DNA from: a virus
Virus record (IMG/VR): IMGVR_UViG_3300009285_011564
Location: 1-37,687 of that record
Length of the DNA stretch: 37,687 bases
Reading direction: 5' to 3' (one strand)
The position numbers were made by a program, and so were the translations under genes. Shown here piece after piece: positions 13,146 through 21,136 of this stretch. The notes below the pieces were generated by a model that saw only the letters and a list, made by a program, of their open reading frames with translations, was not told the DNA's origin and did not search any database. How positions within the stretch are numbered: position 1 is the first letter of the stretch; each line of letters starts with the position of its first letter.

Positions 13146-13273
13146 AAACAAAATGGTGGTTAGCACTCGAGAGACTTGAAGATAACTTTGATCGATTAGT
13201 TTTCGATGAAGGTGGTTGGAAATGGGTCGGAGGATTCATACTAGGAACAATCTTAGGATATTTTTTCAGATAG
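13142..13273 (+). CDS. Small membrane protein
   Basis: This 43-residue protein has a charged N-terminal half (KTKWWLALERLEDNFDRL) and a C-terminal Gly-rich hydrophobic segment (WVGGFILGTILGYFF) ending in Arg. GGAGG lies 7 nt upstream; the start overlaps the end of the lipoprotein gene by 4 nt. Topology suggests a C-terminally anchored protein. Function unknown. Confidence 0.65.
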   Translation: MKTKWWLALERLEDNFDRLVFDEGGWKWVGGFILGTILGYFFR

Positions 13274-13281
13274 GGGATAAA

Positions 13282-13545
13282 ATGTTTATTGAAAATCTTT
13301 TCAACTTCGGAAATATTAAGATTCAAAAATTCACAGAATTCCATTATGCTGTTTCAATCCCTAGGAAGTTTTATGCAGAACAAGAACTCAAAATTCTTCG
13401 TTTGTTCTTTAAAAATTTTCAAGTTATAAATATTCTTGATTGTAAAAAAGAGGTTCGTTTTTTCCATTTCATAATTCGCTGGAGACACCGTCCAAAATTC
13501 TCCTATGAAGATTTCACAGAAAAAGGAGGTGAGAACAATCAATAA
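13282..13545 (+). CDS. Hypothetical protein
   Basis: The protein has 87 residues from the ATG at 13282 (GGGGAT upstream). It is rich in Phe, Lys and Arg with alternating beta strands ('FHYAVSIPRKFYAEQELKILRLFFKNF', 'EVRFFHFIIRWRHRPKF'). Its 3' end contains AAGGAGGTGA, read as KGGE, which is the ribosome site for the next gene. Family not recognised. Confidence 0.62.
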   Translation: MFIENLFNFGNIKIQKFTEFHYAVSIPRKFYAEQELKILRLFFKNFQVINILDCKKEVRFFHFIIRWRHRPKFSYEDFTEKGGENNQ

Positions 13546-14284
13546 AAAATACCTAATCTGGCACGATGAATTAAATCCTGGAATGTTCAAGATTGTGAAC
13601 GACGAAACCGATGAAACCGTTCTTCGCAATCTTCCCAATGCTGAAGCTGCCGAGCAAACCGTAGCTAAATTTAAGGATGAATCTGTATTTAAACAAGCAA
13701 TGAATCGAAAACCTAAAGGAGGTGAATCTAAGTCTAATAATTTTGTTGGTATCCGTTCAAGATCAAAAGTCAAAGGAGGATCTATGATAAAAGAAGAAAC
13801 TGTCCCAGAGGTAGTTGAAGAAGTTACCGCGTTGGTTGAAGAAGAAGAGTTAGTAAATGAAGAGATCGAAAAAGAGCTCGAATCAAAAAAGGAAGTCAAA
13901 CCTGTCTCAAAACCCACCAAGGCTTCCAAAACAGCCGAAAAGAAGCCACTTCTCAAACCAACCAAAGAAGTAAAACCGCAAAAACCCACCAAATTAGCAA
14001 ATGCGGAGTCTAAAAGAGCTGTAGGCAAAACCACTAAATTAGGAGTTCAAGCAGCTTGGTTTTACATTCTCCAAAAAAATGAATCTTCTAAGCCTAAACT
14101 TTCCGATGAACAAATAACTGCTTGGATGTACAAAGAGTTCCCCGAAAAAAAATCTGCTTGCTTTAAGCAAGTTTCTGGAGCACGACGTAAATTCAATCTC
14201 GGACTTTTCGGAAAACTTCCGAAAGGATTTAATCTTTCTGTAAAAAAAGTTGAGAAGAAAATTTCAGCACCAAAAGGAAAATAA
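13505..14284 (+). CDS. Hypothetical protein with internal ribosome sites and basic C-terminal domain
   Basis: The frame has 259 residues from the only upstream ATG, which lacks a ribosome site and lies inside the previous gene. A perfect AAGGAGGTGA is placed 8 nt before an in-frame ATC (13538), so initiation at AUC, or at the GTG at 13529, is plausible. Regions: an N-terminal ~70-residue domain, a Glu/Lys/Pro-rich linker (about 95-170), then a compact C-terminal domain (about 175-259; 'KLGVQAAWFYILQKN', 'ITAWMYKEFPEKKSACFKQV'). Two internal AAAGGAGG motifs are present; the second (13772-13780) precedes an in-frame ATG at 13784 that could give a separate 166-residue product. Function unknown; possibly nucleic-acid binding. 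Confidence 0.65.
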   Translation: MKISQKKEVRTINKKYLIWHDELNPGMFKIVNDETDETVLRNLPNAEAAEQTVAKFKDESVFKQAMNRKPKGGESKSNNFVGIRSRSKVKGGSMIKEETVPEVVEEVTALVEEEELVNEEIEKELESKKEVKPVSKPTKASKTAEKKPLLKPTKEVKPQKPTKLANAESKRAVGKTTKLGVQAAWFYILQKNESSKPKLSDEQITAWMYKEFPEKKSACFKQVSGARRKFNLGLFGKLPKGFNLSVKKVEKKISAPKGK

Positions 14285-14285
14285 G

Positions 14286-15632
14286 GTGAAGATAAAAAAA
14301 TACCTTCCAGATCGCAACCGCCAATTACTCGACTATCAACGTAGAGCATTGGCTTGGGGATTGAGACAAAACAATCCTGCTTGGTTCATCGATATGAGAC
14401 TCGGGAAAAGTCTCCTGACGATTGAGTGGGTTTTGCGGAAGAACTTAAAACGTGTTCTTGTTCTGTGCCCGAAGACAGCAATTGTTAGTTGGGTGAATGA
14501 GCTGCGTCTAGAAGGTATTAAACCACACATCCTTGAAACTCCTCAAGACAAATTTGAAGCCTCACGTTTTGAACCAGAGACCTGGAAAGACGGTTGGTTT
14601 TTAACAAATTTTCAAACTATCTTAACCGTCCCACTCTTCAATTCTAGATGGGACTGTATCGTCATCGACGAATCAAGCAAAATGAAAAATCCAAAAGCTC
14701 TCTTAACAAAACGCCTTCTTCAATATTATAAATCTGTTCCGCACAAGATTCTTTTGAGTGGTACACCGACTCCTGAATCAATCTCTGAATCTATCACTCA
14801 ACTCATATTCAAGGACGGGAGTTGCTTGGATTGTCGGGACTATTGGACTTTTCGTTTTCGCTATATGCATTTGGAAGGCTATGACTGGATTTTGAATCCT
14901 GGGGTTTACGATCGCTTGAAAACAGCTTTGCACCACACCGCCTACTTTCTTTCCCAAAAGGCAGCAGGTTGGGACACCACTGAAAAGCGAGAAGTGATCT
15001 CTTTCACTTTAAATGAAATTCAAAAAAAGCATATCAAGGAACTTTTGAAGCATTTTGAAACCACTATTGGAACAAAGACTTTGTCTACTAAATATGTTCT
15101 CCCACAAACGCTTTGGATGTCGAGAATAGCAAGTGGCTATCTCGAAAATGCGATCTTAAATCCAGCGAAAGAATTGTGGCTGCTCAACCACTTAAAAGAA
15201 AACCCGACCAAACATTTTATAATTTGGTTTCGGTTCAATGAAGAATTGTTTCGTATTCAGAAAATTCTTGAAGGAGAAGGAATACCCCATCTCGCTCTTT
15301 GGGGAGTGAAGAATCTTCTTGAACGCATCGACGCTCAATCCCAATTTCAAGCAGGGAAAATTCGATTGCTCCTTTTACAAACCAAACTCGGACAATTTTC
15401 CTTGAATCTCTCAAAAGCGGATGCTTCAATTTATTTTTCTAACTCTTATTCCTTGGAAGAACGCATTCAATCCGAGAAAAGGATTTCCCATATGGAAAGA
15501 ACCATACCGCCGCACTATATAGATTTAATTTTTGAAAAGTCAATTGAGAAAGAGATTTTAGAGATGCTGAAAAATAAAACCTTTAGTTTCAGAATGCTCT
15601 GGGTACGTCTAAAAAGTTTAACTGAGGAGTAA
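14286..15632 (+). CDS. SNF2-like superfamily 2 helicase
   Basis: The protein has 448 residues from a GTG at 14286 (AAAAGGA upstream). It is a two-domain SF2 helicase: 'LLDYQRRALAW' (Q-motif-like), Walker A variant 'DMRLGKS' (Lys41), 'RVLVLCPKTAIVSW' (Ia), the DEAH-type box 'IDESSKMKNP' (~127-136), 'LLSGTPTPE' (III), and in the second domain 'FIIWFRFNEEL' (IV), 'LLLLQTKLGQFSLNL' (V) and 'ERIQSEKRISHME' (VI). Such compact SNF2-like helicases are common in phage replication-recombination modules, where they may act in fork remodelling or branch migration. It is followed by a RuvC-like resolvase. Confidence 0.9.
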   Translation: MKIKKYLPDRNRQLLDYQRRALAWGLRQNNPAWFIDMRLGKSLLTIEWVLRKNLKRVLVLCPKTAIVSWVNELRLEGIKPHILETPQDKFEASRFEPETWKDGWFLTNFQTILTVPLFNSRWDCIVIDESSKMKNPKALLTKRLLQYYKSVPHKILLSGTPTPESISESITQLIFKDGSCLDCRDYWTFRFRYMHLEGYDWILNPGVYDRLKTALHHTAYFLSQKAAGWDTTEKREVISFTLNEIQKKHIKELLKHFETTIGTKTLSTKYVLPQTLWMSRIASGYLENAILNPAKELWLLNHLKENPTKHFIIWFRFNEELFRIQKILEGEGIPHLALWGVKNLLERIDAQSQFQAGKIRLLLLQTKLGQFSLNLSKADASIYFSNSYSLEERIQSEKRISHMERTIPPHYIDLIFEKSIEKEILEMLKNKTFSFRMLWVRLKSLTEE

Positions 15633-15636
15633 AAAA

Positions 15637-16122
15637 ATGCAAAGAGTTTCATTGACTATCGACCCTGGTTTGACAGGTACAGGAGTTGTTGCTTGGGATG
15701 AAGAGATATCCTGGAAAGATTCACTGAAAATTTTCTATGTGGATGCGTCGCTTTTCAAAACAAATTCGACTCGTTGGGAACTTGGAGCACAGGAGATTTC
15801 TCAAAACATTCGTCAACATTATAGGATGTTTTCTGTTCAAAAAATTTACATTGAGTTCCCACAGGTTTTCCAAAGCTCTCTTGGAATGGCTGCGATCAAC
15901 CGAGGAGATATCTTCAAACTTGTTTTTTTAATTGGTTGTATTCGGGGAGCATTTTTAACCACAGATTTTGAACCAATTCTTGTTTCAAAGTGGAAAGGTC
16001 AACTCCCGAAAAAAGAAATTGAATATCGTTGTAAAAAAATAATCCCCAGAACTCTTTGGGTTAAAACTTCACATCTTTGGGATGCTGTTGGGATTGGTCT
16101 TTATCTGACAGGAAAAATTTAA
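15637..16122 (+). CDS. RuvC-like Holliday junction resolvase
   Basis: The protein has 161 residues with an RNase-H-like RuvC fold: 'LTIDPGLTGTG' carries the first catalytic Asp9, 'IYIEFPQ' gives Glu73, and 'SHLWDAVGIGLY' gives the last Asp149. It would cut branched recombination or replication intermediates before packaging. The length is close to RuvC. It lies between the helicase and the PD-(D/E)XK nuclease, with 4- and 10-nt gaps. Confidence 0.85.
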   Translation: MQRVSLTIDPGLTGTGVVAWDEEISWKDSLKIFYVDASLFKTNSTRWELGAQEISQNIRQHYRMFSVQKIYIEFPQVFQSSLGMAAINRGDIFKLVFLIGCIRGAFLTTDFEPILVSKWKGQLPKKEIEYRCKKIIPRTLWVKTSHLWDAVGIGLYLTGKI

Positions 16123-16132
16123 AGGAGGTCTT

Positions 16133-17107
16133 ATGCACAAAGAAGTAAAAAATTTTCTGTATTATGTTTCACAGTCTGGTATTTCCAGATTCCTAGAATG
16201 TAGAAAGAAGGCACGCCTGTACCAAGCAGGTTGGTTTTCCAACAAGCCGAGTCGAGCCTTGCGATATGGGAGTTTTTTCCACAAGATGCTTGAAGAGACC
16301 ACTCGGGAATCAATCCGAATAAAAAAGATTCCTTCCGAGGAGTTTGTAGATTTTACAGCCACTCAAAACTACAAAGCTTGGCAAAAGGAGAATAAAAAAC
16401 TTCCTAAAGAAAATCAACTTGAGATGTTCGTTGATTCAAAATTGATTGCGACACAGATGAAATTTTATATCAAGCAGTATCCTTCAGATTTTGACGGTAA
16501 AAAATTCTGGGTCGCAACCGAAAAGAAATTTGAAGTTCCTTATAATGGACTCAAACTCAACGGCTACATTGATAGGGTTTATATGTTCAAAAACAAGGAT
16601 TTTATTCTGGAAACCAAAACTAAATCCCGTACCTCTCAAGATATTGTTGATATGCTGCATTTGGATTTCCAAACTTTTTTTTATATCCACGGCTACTACC
16701 ATTCAACAGGAAGTTTTCCTGCTGGAACTGTCTATGACATTGTTCAAAAATTCGGTTCTAAACAAGGAGTGTCAGAAGATGTTGAAGAATATTGCGAGAG
16801 ATTTGCGGAAGATTTAAAAAAGCGTCCCGAATTTTACTACCGTCGAATCCAAACTTTGGTCTCTCACAAAGAATATGAAACCTGGGTTGAAACCAATCTT
16901 GATCCACTTCTTTCCGACTACCTGGCCTGGATTGAAGGTGAAGCACCCGATTATTGCAACACAACAAATTGCGACGGAAAATATGGAAGTTGCGAATTCT
17001 TACCAATTTGTGTGATGGGAGATTATGCAAGATTTAGCAAAAAGAATTTTAAAGACCGTGGTCGAAAACCTGAAAAAATTTCTATCGAAGAAGTTATTGA
17101 TTTATAA
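16133..17107 (+). CDS. PD-(D/E)XK exonuclease with Fe-S cysteines (RecB/Cas4-like)
   Basis: The protein has 324 residues. Nuclease motifs: His50 in 'GSFFHKMLE', Asp147 in 'GYIDRVY', Glu160-x-Lys162 in 'FILETKTKS' and Gln180 in 'LDFQTFFY'. Cys23 near the N-terminus plus Cys275, Cys280, Cys287 and Cys293 near the C-terminus match the split Cys pattern that holds a 4Fe-4S cluster in AddB/Cas4-type nucleases. It probably resects DNA ends for the neighbouring Sak4-type annealing system. An AAAGGAGG site precedes the start. No Cas genes are nearby, so Cas4 function is unlikely. Confidence 0.87.
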   Translation: MHKEVKNFLYYVSQSGISRFLECRKKARLYQAGWFSNKPSRALRYGSFFHKMLEETTRESIRIKKIPSEEFVDFTATQNYKAWQKENKKLPKENQLEMFVDSKLIATQMKFYIKQYPSDFDGKKFWVATEKKFEVPYNGLKLNGYIDRVYMFKNKDFILETKTKSRTSQDIVDMLHLDFQTFFYIHGYYHSTGSFPAGTVYDIVQKFGSKQGVSEDVEEYCERFAEDLKKRPEFYYRRIQTLVSHKEYETWVETNLDPLLSDYLAWIEGEAPDYCNTTNCDGKYGSCEFLPICVMGDYARFSKKNFKDRGRKPEKISIEEVIDL

Positions 17108-17136
17108 TTCCAGAAAAAAAGGAGGTGAAAAAATTT

Positions 17137-17886
17137 ATGATTAGTTTACCAACCAAAAAAACTGAAGTTGAGAGGGATCTTTCCAAGTACACTATTTTTA
17201 TTTATGGTCGGGAAAAGATTGGTAAAACTTCTCTTGCCGCACAATTTCCCGATGCTTGCTTTTTAATGTTTGAGCCTGGAGCGAAATCGCTTCAAATTTA
17301 TCGAGTCGATATTAACAATTGGTCAGAGTTTGTAGAAGCAATCAAACTCCTCAAGGAATCCAAACAATTCAAAACAATTGTTATTGACACAGTGGATCTC
17401 GCGTTCAAATATTGCACCGACTATGTCTGTAAGAAACTCGCTATCTTCCACCCTGCCGACGAAGATTGGGGTAAAGCTTATTCAATGGTTCGGGATGAAT
17501 TTACATTTTGGTTGAGTGTTTTAAGCAAACTCAATCGAGGAGTAATTCTGCTTTCACACGCTGAAACTCGAGAGATCAAAAAAATCGATGGTGTTTTAAA
17601 TCAATCTCAAGCCACTCTTTCCAATCAAGGTAGGAGGGTAGTTGAACCAATGGTCGATATTTGGGGATATTATTTCTATAAAGATAAATCCCGTTTTCTT
17701 CAAATTCGTGGGAATGAAGAGATTTCTGCAGGCTGTCGCTTGACGGAAAATTTTGTAGGGGTTGATAAAATTCCAATGGGAACAAATGCAAAGGACGCCT
17801 ATAAAAATTTTATGTCCGCATTTGAGAATAAAGAAGGAGGTGAAAAAGTCCCACCGAAACAAAAACTTATAATTCGTAAGAAGTAA
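17137..17886 (+). CDS. Sak4-like RecA-fold ATPase (recombinase)
   Basis: The protein has 249 residues; I choose ATG 17137 (AAGGAGGTG upstream) over a GTG at 17125. P-loop 'GREKIGKTS' (24-32), Walker B 'IVIDTVD' (Asp84) and a sensor 'ILLSHAE' match the AAA_24/Sak4 single-strand annealing ATPases. These are often encoded beside a DUF669-type ssDNA-binding protein, as here. The C-terminus has an in-frame AAGGAGGTGA (read EGGE) followed by a basic tail. It acts in homologous recombination and replication restart. Confidence 0.87.
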   Translation: MISLPTKKTEVERDLSKYTIFIYGREKIGKTSLAAQFPDACFLMFEPGAKSLQIYRVDINNWSEFVEAIKLLKESKQFKTIVIDTVDLAFKYCTDYVCKKLAIFHPADEDWGKAYSMVRDEFTFWLSVLSKLNRGVILLSHAETREIKKIDGVLNQSQATLSNQGRRVVEPMVDIWGYYFYKDKSRFLQIRGNEEISAGCRLTENFVGVDKIPMGTNAKDAYKNFMSAFENKEGGEKVPPKQKLIIRKK

Positions 17887-17910
17887 AATTAAAACAAAGG
17901 AGGAGTAAAT

Positions 17911-18561
17911 ATGAAAGCAGGAACAGTCAATTTGAAAGATTTATGGAAGAAGGCACGTGAAAAAAAATCCACAGGAACTTTTGATGAATTGGACGATGGG
18001 AGATATCTTTGTGCAATAACCGATTCAGAAGTTAACAATTCCCAAGCAACCAATCGCCTTCAAATGTTTATTGAATTCAAAATTCAAGAAGGTGAATTCA
18101 CTGGAAAAACCAAAAGAATGTATATCGGTCTCGACAATGAGATGGGCATACAAATTGCGGTCGGGACTTTGAGCCGTCTTGGACTCGATATTGAAGATCC
18201 TTCAGAACTTGAAACAGAACTCAAACAACTTAATGGTAAAATTGTTAAGATTCGTTTAAAGACAAAGCAAACTGCCAAGGGAGATTTTCAAAACGTTTTC
18301 ATTGAAAAAGTTGTTGGAAGTTCTGAACCTGCCGAAAGACCCTCTTCAACCAAAAAGGATGCAGAAGAAGTTGAAGAACCTGCAGTTGAAGCCGAGCTCG
18401 AAGATGTGGAATTAAAAGTCGGGTTGAAGGTTATCTTCACTCTTGACAAGAAAGAAGTTGAAGGAGAAGTCTCCTCTATCGAAGAAGAAGAAGGAAAAGC
18501 GATAGTAAAATACAAAGGAAAGAAGTACCGTGTTTCTTGCGACAAACTTTCTATAAAATAA
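17911..18561 (+). CDS. ssDNA-binding protein, DUF669-like, with extra C-terminal domain
   Basis: The protein has 216 residues. Residues 1-130 match the OB-fold-like DUF669 family ('DGRYLCAITDSEV', 'LQMFIEFKIQEGEFTGKTKRMYIGL', 'LNGKIVKIRLKTKQTAKGDFQNVFIEKV'), the usual partner of Sak4. An acidic linker follows (about 133-165). The final ~50 residues ('VGLKVIFTLDKKEVEGEV', 'AIVKYKGKKYRVS') look like a small SH3/Tudor-like barrel instead of ending at the acidic tail. AAAGGAGGAG precedes the start. Confidence 0.82.
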   Translation: MKAGTVNLKDLWKKAREKKSTGTFDELDDGRYLCAITDSEVNNSQATNRLQMFIEFKIQEGEFTGKTKRMYIGLDNEMGIQIAVGTLSRLGLDIEDPSELETELKQLNGKIVKIRLKTKQTAKGDFQNVFIEKVVGSSEPAERPSSTKKDAEEVEEPAVEAELEDVELKVGLKVIFTLDKKEVEGEVSSIEEEEGKAIVKYKGKKYRVSCDKLSIK

Positions 18562-18564
18562 AAA

Positions 18565-18611
18565 TTGGTAGGGGAGTCGAGGAGCAGACTACCGCTCCTC
18601 TTCCCAACCAA
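18565..18611 (+). promoter_or_regulatory. Long intercistronic hairpin
   Basis: TTGGT-GGGGA-GAGGAGC pairs with GCTCCTC-TTCCC-ACCAA (about 17 paired positions, one 3-nt bulge, 8-nt loop). No T run follows, so it is not a standard terminator. It lies 15 nt before the ATG of the deoxyribosyltransferase gene and ends just before its ribosome site. Likely roles are mRNA stability or control of the nucleotide genes downstream. Confidence 0.65.
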
Positions 18612-18626
18612 AATTAAGGAGGTTCG

Positions 18627-19055
18627 ATGCAAAAAAAAATTTACCTTGCTGGACCCTTTTTCAATCCCGAGCAAATTGAAGTTGCTGATAGAATTGAGAG
18701 TGCTTGCATAATTTTGAATATACCATTTTTTTCTCCAAGGTTGGAGTGTTTCTGCCCTCCGAATGCGACTCCGAAACAACGAGCACAGACTTTTCAAATG
18801 AACATCATCAACATTGACTGTGCTAAATTTGTTTTTGCTCGGATAGATGATTTCGATCCTGGAACAATGTGGGAACTTGGGTTTGCTTTCTCCAGAAATA
18901 TCCCTTGTTTTGGGTATACGGTTGTTCCAGATCGAGGATTGAATTTGATGCTCGCAGAAAGTGGAATGAAGCTTGTTCAAGGTTGGAAAAATATTGAAGA
19001 CTTTTTGCGTGGGAATAAATCTGTTGCTAAAAGTTGGAGAAAGGAGATTGTATGA
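18627..19055 (+). CDS. Nucleoside 2-deoxyribosyltransferase family protein
   Basis: The protein has 142 residues with the PF05014 pattern: 'IYLAGPFF' (6-12), 'DDFDPGTMWELGFA' with the putative catalytic Glu83, and 'GLNLMLAES' (104-112), which in the family contributes the substrate Asn/Glu. Members swap or hydrolyse the base on 2'-deoxynucleosides or dNMPs. It is the first gene after the strong hairpin and heads a run of nucleotide-related genes. Substrate cannot be read from the sequence; a nucleotide hydrolase (DNPH1-like) is an alternative. Confidence 0.85.
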   Translation: MQKKIYLAGPFFNPEQIEVADRIESACIILNIPFFSPRLECFCPPNATPKQRAQTFQMNIINIDCAKFVFARIDDFDPGTMWELGFAFSRNIPCFGYTVVPDRGLNLMLAESGMKLVQGWKNIEDFLRGNKSVAKSWRKEIV

Positions 19056-19654
19056 TTGATTTGAAACAAGTTTTAATTGGAGAGCCTACGCGTTTAAGGT
19101 ATGTGAAAAGATTTTCCATCTGCCCAAAGGTTCACGAAGAATCTGTTGCTGAACATTCTTACTATGTTGCTTTCATTTGTTTGATGTTGGGAGAAGATTT
19201 AATGAATCAAGGATTTGTGAAATTGAATCTGGGGATGCTTTTAAGTCGTGCTTTGATCCACGATCTTGATGAGGTTTTCTCTGGAGATTTTATTCGTATG
19301 TTCAAACACCAGAATATTATTGTTGAAGAGGCTATAAATGCAACATCAAAAATCCTCGTGGAAAGATTTACTCAAAATTATCCTGCAGGAAAAAAACTTC
19401 TTGATTATTGGGAAAATAGCAAGAGTGAAGACCTCGAAGGTTCTATCCTGGCCTTTGCGGATTTTCTCTCAGTACTCTCCTATATTTGGCAAGAGATTCA
19501 CGCAGGTAATCATATAATGTTTACACAATTAGATGAGCTTGAAAAATTTTGTGGCTTATTTTCAAGCACTAAATTTGAGCCGCTTTGGGAATATCAAATG
19601 GAGGCACAATTTATGCTGAAAGAATTAAGGAGGATAGAATGCAAGACAAAATAA
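19052..19654 (+). CDS. HD-domain 5'-deoxynucleotidase, YfbR-like
   Basis: The protein has 200 residues; ATG 19052 overlaps the previous stop (ATGA), with AAAGGAG upstream. Metal and catalytic residues line up with the YfbR/HD_3 family: His35 ('SVAEHSYY'), His70-Asp71 ('LIHDLDE'), Glu74, Asp79 ('SGDF') and Asp137 ('FADFLS'). Known members remove the 5' phosphate from dNMPs. In a phage this could drain an unwanted dNMP so that it is not built into DNA. It overlaps the kinase gene by 16 nt. Confidence 0.87.
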   Translation: MIDLKQVLIGEPTRLRYVKRFSICPKVHEESVAEHSYYVAFICLMLGEDLMNQGFVKLNLGMLLSRALIHDLDEVFSGDFIRMFKHQNIIVEEAINATSKILVERFTQNYPAGKKLLDYWENSKSEDLEGSILAFADFLSVLSYIWQEIHAGNHIMFTQLDELEKFCGLFSSTKFEPLWEYQMEAQFMLKELRRIECKTK

Positions 19655-20127
19655 AAGAAAATTGGAAATTAGAAAACCCTTTCCGTAAAAAATTGGTTTT
19701 CTTTGAAGGACTTGATAAATCTGGTAAATCAACACTTTGTCGAAGAGTTCGTTTTGAAGGAAAGCATACCATACCCTTCTATGAAAGGGGATTCGCAGGA
19801 AGATATAATTTTTACCATTTTAACAAAGAAGAAGACAATTTTCCTGTGAAGGATTGGTCGTTTTTGGAAAATATTTTAATTGAAAAAAAGATGTATGCGA
19901 TAATTTGGTTGCGTACTTCCTATGCTAATGTCATTAAACGCCATATCGAAGCAGGAGAAGTTTGCGATTTTACTGTCGATCAATTAAGGGAACAGGACTT
20001 GAATTATGCCAAGCACATCCATCATCTTCAGGATTATTATTCCATTCCTGTCCTTGAATTGAGAACCGACAAACTTTCTTCCGACCAATGCGTAGAAGAG
20101 ATCTTAAAATGGACAGGAGTGTTATGA
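19639..20127 (+). CDS. Deoxynucleoside monophosphate kinase-like protein
   Basis: The protein has 162 residues from ATG 19639 (AAGGAGG upstream). The P-loop 'FFEGLDKSGKST' (~21-32) matches thymidylate-kinase-like enzymes (EGxDGxGKST). 'PFYERGFAGRYNFYH' and 'IIWLRTS' resemble the substrate and Walker B regions, and 'DLNYAKHIHHLQDYY' the C-terminal lid helix region. It is shorter than bacterial Tmk (~210). Substrate unknown: dTMP, or a modified dNMP made by the neighbours (inference). Its stop overlaps the next start (ATGA). Confidence 0.75.
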   Translation: MQDKIKENWKLENPFRKKLVFFEGLDKSGKSTLCRRVRFEGKHTIPFYERGFAGRYNFYHFNKEEDNFPVKDWSFLENILIEKKMYAIIWLRTSYANVIKRHIEAGEVCDFTVDQLREQDLNYAKHIHHLQDYYSIPVLELRTDKLSSDQCVEEILKWTGVL

Positions 20128-21125
20128 AAGAATCTTTATTGATATACTTAAAATTTATTCAGTATGGTGTTGGCTATCTTGCAGGACAAATTGAATTGAC
20201 CTCCGCTTGCAAACAAAGATGTACTTTTTGTAAATCTTGGAAAGACCACGTCTCTGGAAAATATAGAGCAGCTTTTCGCTATGAAAAAATCTGCGACATT
20301 CTCCAACAATTGTCTGAAATTCCTTATTTTGAAAATCTTACCTTTACAGGAGGAGAGCCACAATGTTGGGAGCACCTCGAAAAATTACTCAAGGAATTCG
20401 GTAGAAAATTGCCATTTGATTTGGGAATAAATACGACTTTAGTTGAACCAATTAATTTCGATCTCTGGAGAAATTTCAATTCCATTCGAGTCTCTTTAGA
20501 TTCTTTGAATCCCAAGACATACAAAATTTTAAGGGGAGTCTCTACAAATCCTGAAATTGTTTTGAAACGTCTCGAGAAGCTCTCCCATCCGAATTGGAGT
20601 GTAATGGTTTGTGTTTCGGAGAATAATCTTGAAGAGATTCCAGAAATTATCGAGAGATTAAAGAAGATGCGTTCACTCCCAAGGAAAGTAATGTTTTTGC
20701 CTGCTTTAGGGAGAGAGAAAAATTTCTTTGATATGGAGAGATATGAAAGTCTTATAGAAAAATTCACCAATCAAATCGATCTCCCTTTTCAAACCAATTT
20801 TGCGGAGGATGTTTCTAAACTCAAGAAGCTCTATGATATATCGGAGGTGCCTTGTTCCATTGGCAGAACCACTTTCCACATTAAAGCAGATGGAGATTTG
20901 TTTCCTTGTTGTTTAATTGGTGGAGAAGCCATTGATACACATCAAGATTTTTGTTTTGGAAATGTTTATCAAAATACCCTTCAAGAAATTCAAAATTCAA
21001 ATATGAGTCTACCACTCCATTATTCTGGAAAAAATTCTCCGTGCCTTAAGGTCTGTCAATGGAAACAAATGGCAATGAATATTGCAACAAAAAATTCTTG
21101 GTCAAAAAAACTTTCTATGCCTTAA
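20124..21125 (+). CDS. Radical SAM enzyme with SPASM-like C-terminus
   Basis: The protein has 333 residues. The cluster motif CKQRCTFC (Cys29, Cys33, Cys36) and 'FTGGEPQCWE' (GGE) define a radical SAM core. The C-terminal 'VPCSIGRTTFHIKADGDLFPCC...' with later 'FCFGNV' and 'CLKVC' is a SPASM/twitch-like auxiliary Fe-S region. I see no sign of QueE, NrdG or lipoate-type enzymes. SPASM proteins typically modify peptides, but related enzymes alter other substrates. Four-nt overlap with the kinase gene and close spacing to ThyX suggest a role in nucleotide or DNA-base modification (inference). Confidence 0.85.
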   Translation: MKESLLIYLKFIQYGVGYLAGQIELTSACKQRCTFCKSWKDHVSGKYRAAFRYEKICDILQQLSEIPYFENLTFTGGEPQCWEHLEKLLKEFGRKLPFDLGINTTLVEPINFDLWRNFNSIRVSLDSLNPKTYKILRGVSTNPEIVLKRLEKLSHPNWSVMVCVSENNLEEIPEIIERLKKMRSLPRKVMFLPALGREKNFFDMERYESLIEKFTNQIDLPFQTNFAEDVSKLKKLYDISEVPCSIGRTTFHIKADGDLFPCCLIGGEAIDTHQDFCFGNVYQNTLQEIQNSNMSLPLHYSGKNSPCLKVCQWKQMAMNIATKNSWSKKLSMP

Positions 21126-21136
21126 AGGAGGCTTGG

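Noticed and set aside
16133-17107. Cas4 or other CRISPR-related role for the Fe-S nuclease
   Set aside because: No repeat-spacer array or other cas gene is seen; position among recombination genes favours a RecB-like role.
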